From CALGFH01 sp045807325 (GTDB lineage: Bacteria; Actinomycetota; CALGFH01), in assembly GCA_045807325.1 (NCBI GenBank), contig JBJMHP010000016.1, positions 1 through 13,921 of the forward strand: a stretch of DNA of 13,921 bases. The letters are read 5' to 3'. Shown in pieces: positions 12,956 to 13,921 of this stretch. Made by a program: the position numbers and the translations under genes. Position 1 is the first letter of the stretch. Every line of letters begins with the position of its first letter. A model generated the notes under the pieces. It did no database searches. It saw only the letters and a list, made by a program, of their open reading frames with translations, and was not told the origin of the DNA.

Positions 12956-13921
12956 GTCCTGGTCGCCTCCTTCACGCGCTCGCGGGTGAAGCGACCGAAG
13001 TTGTAGTAGGCGGCGCATGCCCCCTCGGGCGAGACCATGCAGGTGCCGATGGGGGTCTCCGGGGTGCAGGCGGTGCCGAACACCTTGCACTCCCAGGGCT
13101 TCAGGACGCCCTTGAGGACCTCGCCGCACTGGCATGCCTTCGGGTCGGCGACCCGGACGCCCGGGACCTCGAAGATCCGCTCGGCGTCGAACTCGGCGTA
13201 GGCGTCGCTCACGCCGAGCGCCGAGTGGGAGATGAACCCGAGCCCGCGCCACTCGAAGTACGGGCGCAGGGTCATGACCTCGCCGATGACCTGGAGCGCC
13301 TTCGGGTTGCCGTCCCAGGGCACGACCCGGGAGTACTGGTTCTCGACCACCGAGCGGCCCTCGGCGAGCTGCCGCATCAGCATGTAGACCGACTGGAGGA
13401 TGTCCAGCGGCTCGAACCCGGCGCACACCAGCGGCTTGCCGTGGTCGCGGGCGATGAACTCGTACGGGCGGCAGCCGATCACGGTCGAGACGTGCCCGGG
13501 CCCGAGGAAGCCGTCCAGGCGCAGGTCGGGTGAGTCCAGGATCGCCTTGATGGCCGGGATGATGGTGACGTGGTTGCAGAAGATCGAGAAGTTCTCCAGC
13601 CCCTCGGCCCTGGCCCGCAGCACGGTCATCGCGGTCGAGGGGGCGGTCGTCTCGAACCCGATCGCCATGAACACGACCCGCTTGTCAGGGTTCTGGCGGG
13701 CGATCTTCAGCGAGTCCAGCGGCGAGTAGACCATCCGGATGTCGGCCCCGTTGGCCTTGGAGTCGAAGAACGACCCGCGCCCGCCGGGCACCCGCATCAT
13801 GTCGCCGAAGGTGGTCATGATCACGTCGGGCCGCTCGGCGATCGAGATCGCGTCGTCCACCCGGCCCATCGGGATCACGCACACCGGGCAGCCCGGGCCG
13901 TGGACGAGGGTGACGCTCTCA
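12952..13921 (-). CDS. hypD: HypD, Fe-(CN)2CO scaffold for [NiFe]-hydrogenase maturation, 5' end cut off
   Basis: HypD, with HypC, is the scaffold on which Fe, two CN and one CO are assembled before delivery to the hydrogenase large subunit. About 323 codons are present. The frame runs open through the right edge, and roughly 45-55 N-terminal residues should be missing from the usual ~370. The first visible conserved block is LVHGPGCPVC, with the catalytic cysteines. GFETTAPSTA, GPGHVSTVIG and CAGFEPLDILQS follow. The C-terminal cysteine-rich part (CQCGEVLKG, PWECKVFGTAC, GTCMVS, EGACAAYY) holds the 4Fe-4S ligands. A GTG at 13884 could look like a start, but the HGPGCP block lies upstream of it, so the gene must extend beyond the window. 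The stop overlaps the hypE start by 4 bp. HypC would be expected just upstream. Confidence 0.97.
   Translation of the reverse strand, partial: ESVTLVHGPGCPVCVIPMGRVDDAISIAERPDVIMTTFGDMMRVPGGRGSFFDSKANGADIRMVYSPLDSLKIARQNPDKRVVFMAIGFETTAPSTAMTVLRARAEGLENFSIFCNHVTIIPAIKAILDSPDLRLDGFLGPGHVSTVIGCRPYEFIARDHGKPLVCAGFEPLDILQSVYMLMRQLAEGRSVVENQYSRVVPWDGNPKALQVIGEVMTLRPYFEWRGLGFISHSALGVSDAYAEFDAERIFEVPGVRVADPKACQCGEVLKGVLKPWECKVFGTACTPETPIGTCMVSPEGACAAYYNFGRFTRERVKEATRT

Noticed and set aside
11375..13006. 543-codon plus-strand frame antisense to hypE and the 159-residue gene
   Set aside because: No recognisable motif. hypE with its PRIC end is certain on the minus strand.
1..13921. CRISPR arrays, insertion sequences, rRNA, riboswitches
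   Set aside because: None seen. There are no regularly spaced repeats, no transposase frames, and no gap long enough for a riboswitch with conserved cores.

Overview
This window looks like chromosomal DNA of a very GC-rich actinobacterium (Actinomycetota). The evidence is the strong G/C bias at third codon positions, the many GTG starts, a CarD-type transcription factor, a DisA diadenylate cyclase, and the gene order radA-disA-carD-ispD-ispF-cysS-rlmB with mutY close by. As I recall, the same neighbourhood exists in Mycobacterium. I cannot assign a genus from the sequence.

Layout. (1) Positions 1-185: the left edge cuts a tyrosine-type integrase gene on the minus strand. Only its N-terminal 26-34 codons are present. 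A cluster of one inverted and one direct repeat overlaps its start. This lies just beyond the 3' end of a tRNA-Thr(UGU) gene at 186-258, so the edge probably marks the junction of an integrated element. (2) Positions 280-7032, all minus strand: the housekeeping block, transcribed right to left: radA, disA, carD, ispD, ispF, cysS, rlmB. Starts overlap stops at radA/disA, ispD/ispF and cysS/rlmB. (3) Positions 7033-7179: a 147-bp divergent intergenic region with three symmetric elements and a good match to the RecA-NDp (PafBC) damage-promoter consensus upstream of radA. (4) Positions 7180-7767: a plus-strand HTH-DUF2087 regulator. (5) Positions 7754-9048, minus strand: mutY followed by a small actinobacterial protein of unknown function. 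(6) Positions 9066-13921: [NiFe]-hydrogenase maturation genes. hypF is on the plus strand. A convergent minus-strand set consists of hypD (cut by the right edge), hypE and an acidic, disordered 159-residue protein.

How the genes work together. RadA processes recombination intermediates, DisA makes c-di-AMP and responds to branched DNA, and MutY removes A mispaired with 8-oxoG, so the middle of the window is rich in genome maintenance. CarD supports transcription initiation by RNA polymerase. IspD and IspF are two steps of the MEP isoprenoid pathway. CysS and RlmB serve translation, as does the tRNA. HypF and HypE make the cyanide ligands of the NiFe centre, and HypD (with HypC, not in view) assembles the Fe(CN)2CO unit. 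No hydrogenase structural gene is visible.

No gene-free stretch exceeds 300 bases. I see no insertion sequence, CRISPR array or rRNA. The most unusual places are the integrase/tRNA junction at 1-258 and the symmetric radA/DUF2087 promoter region at 7103-7167.
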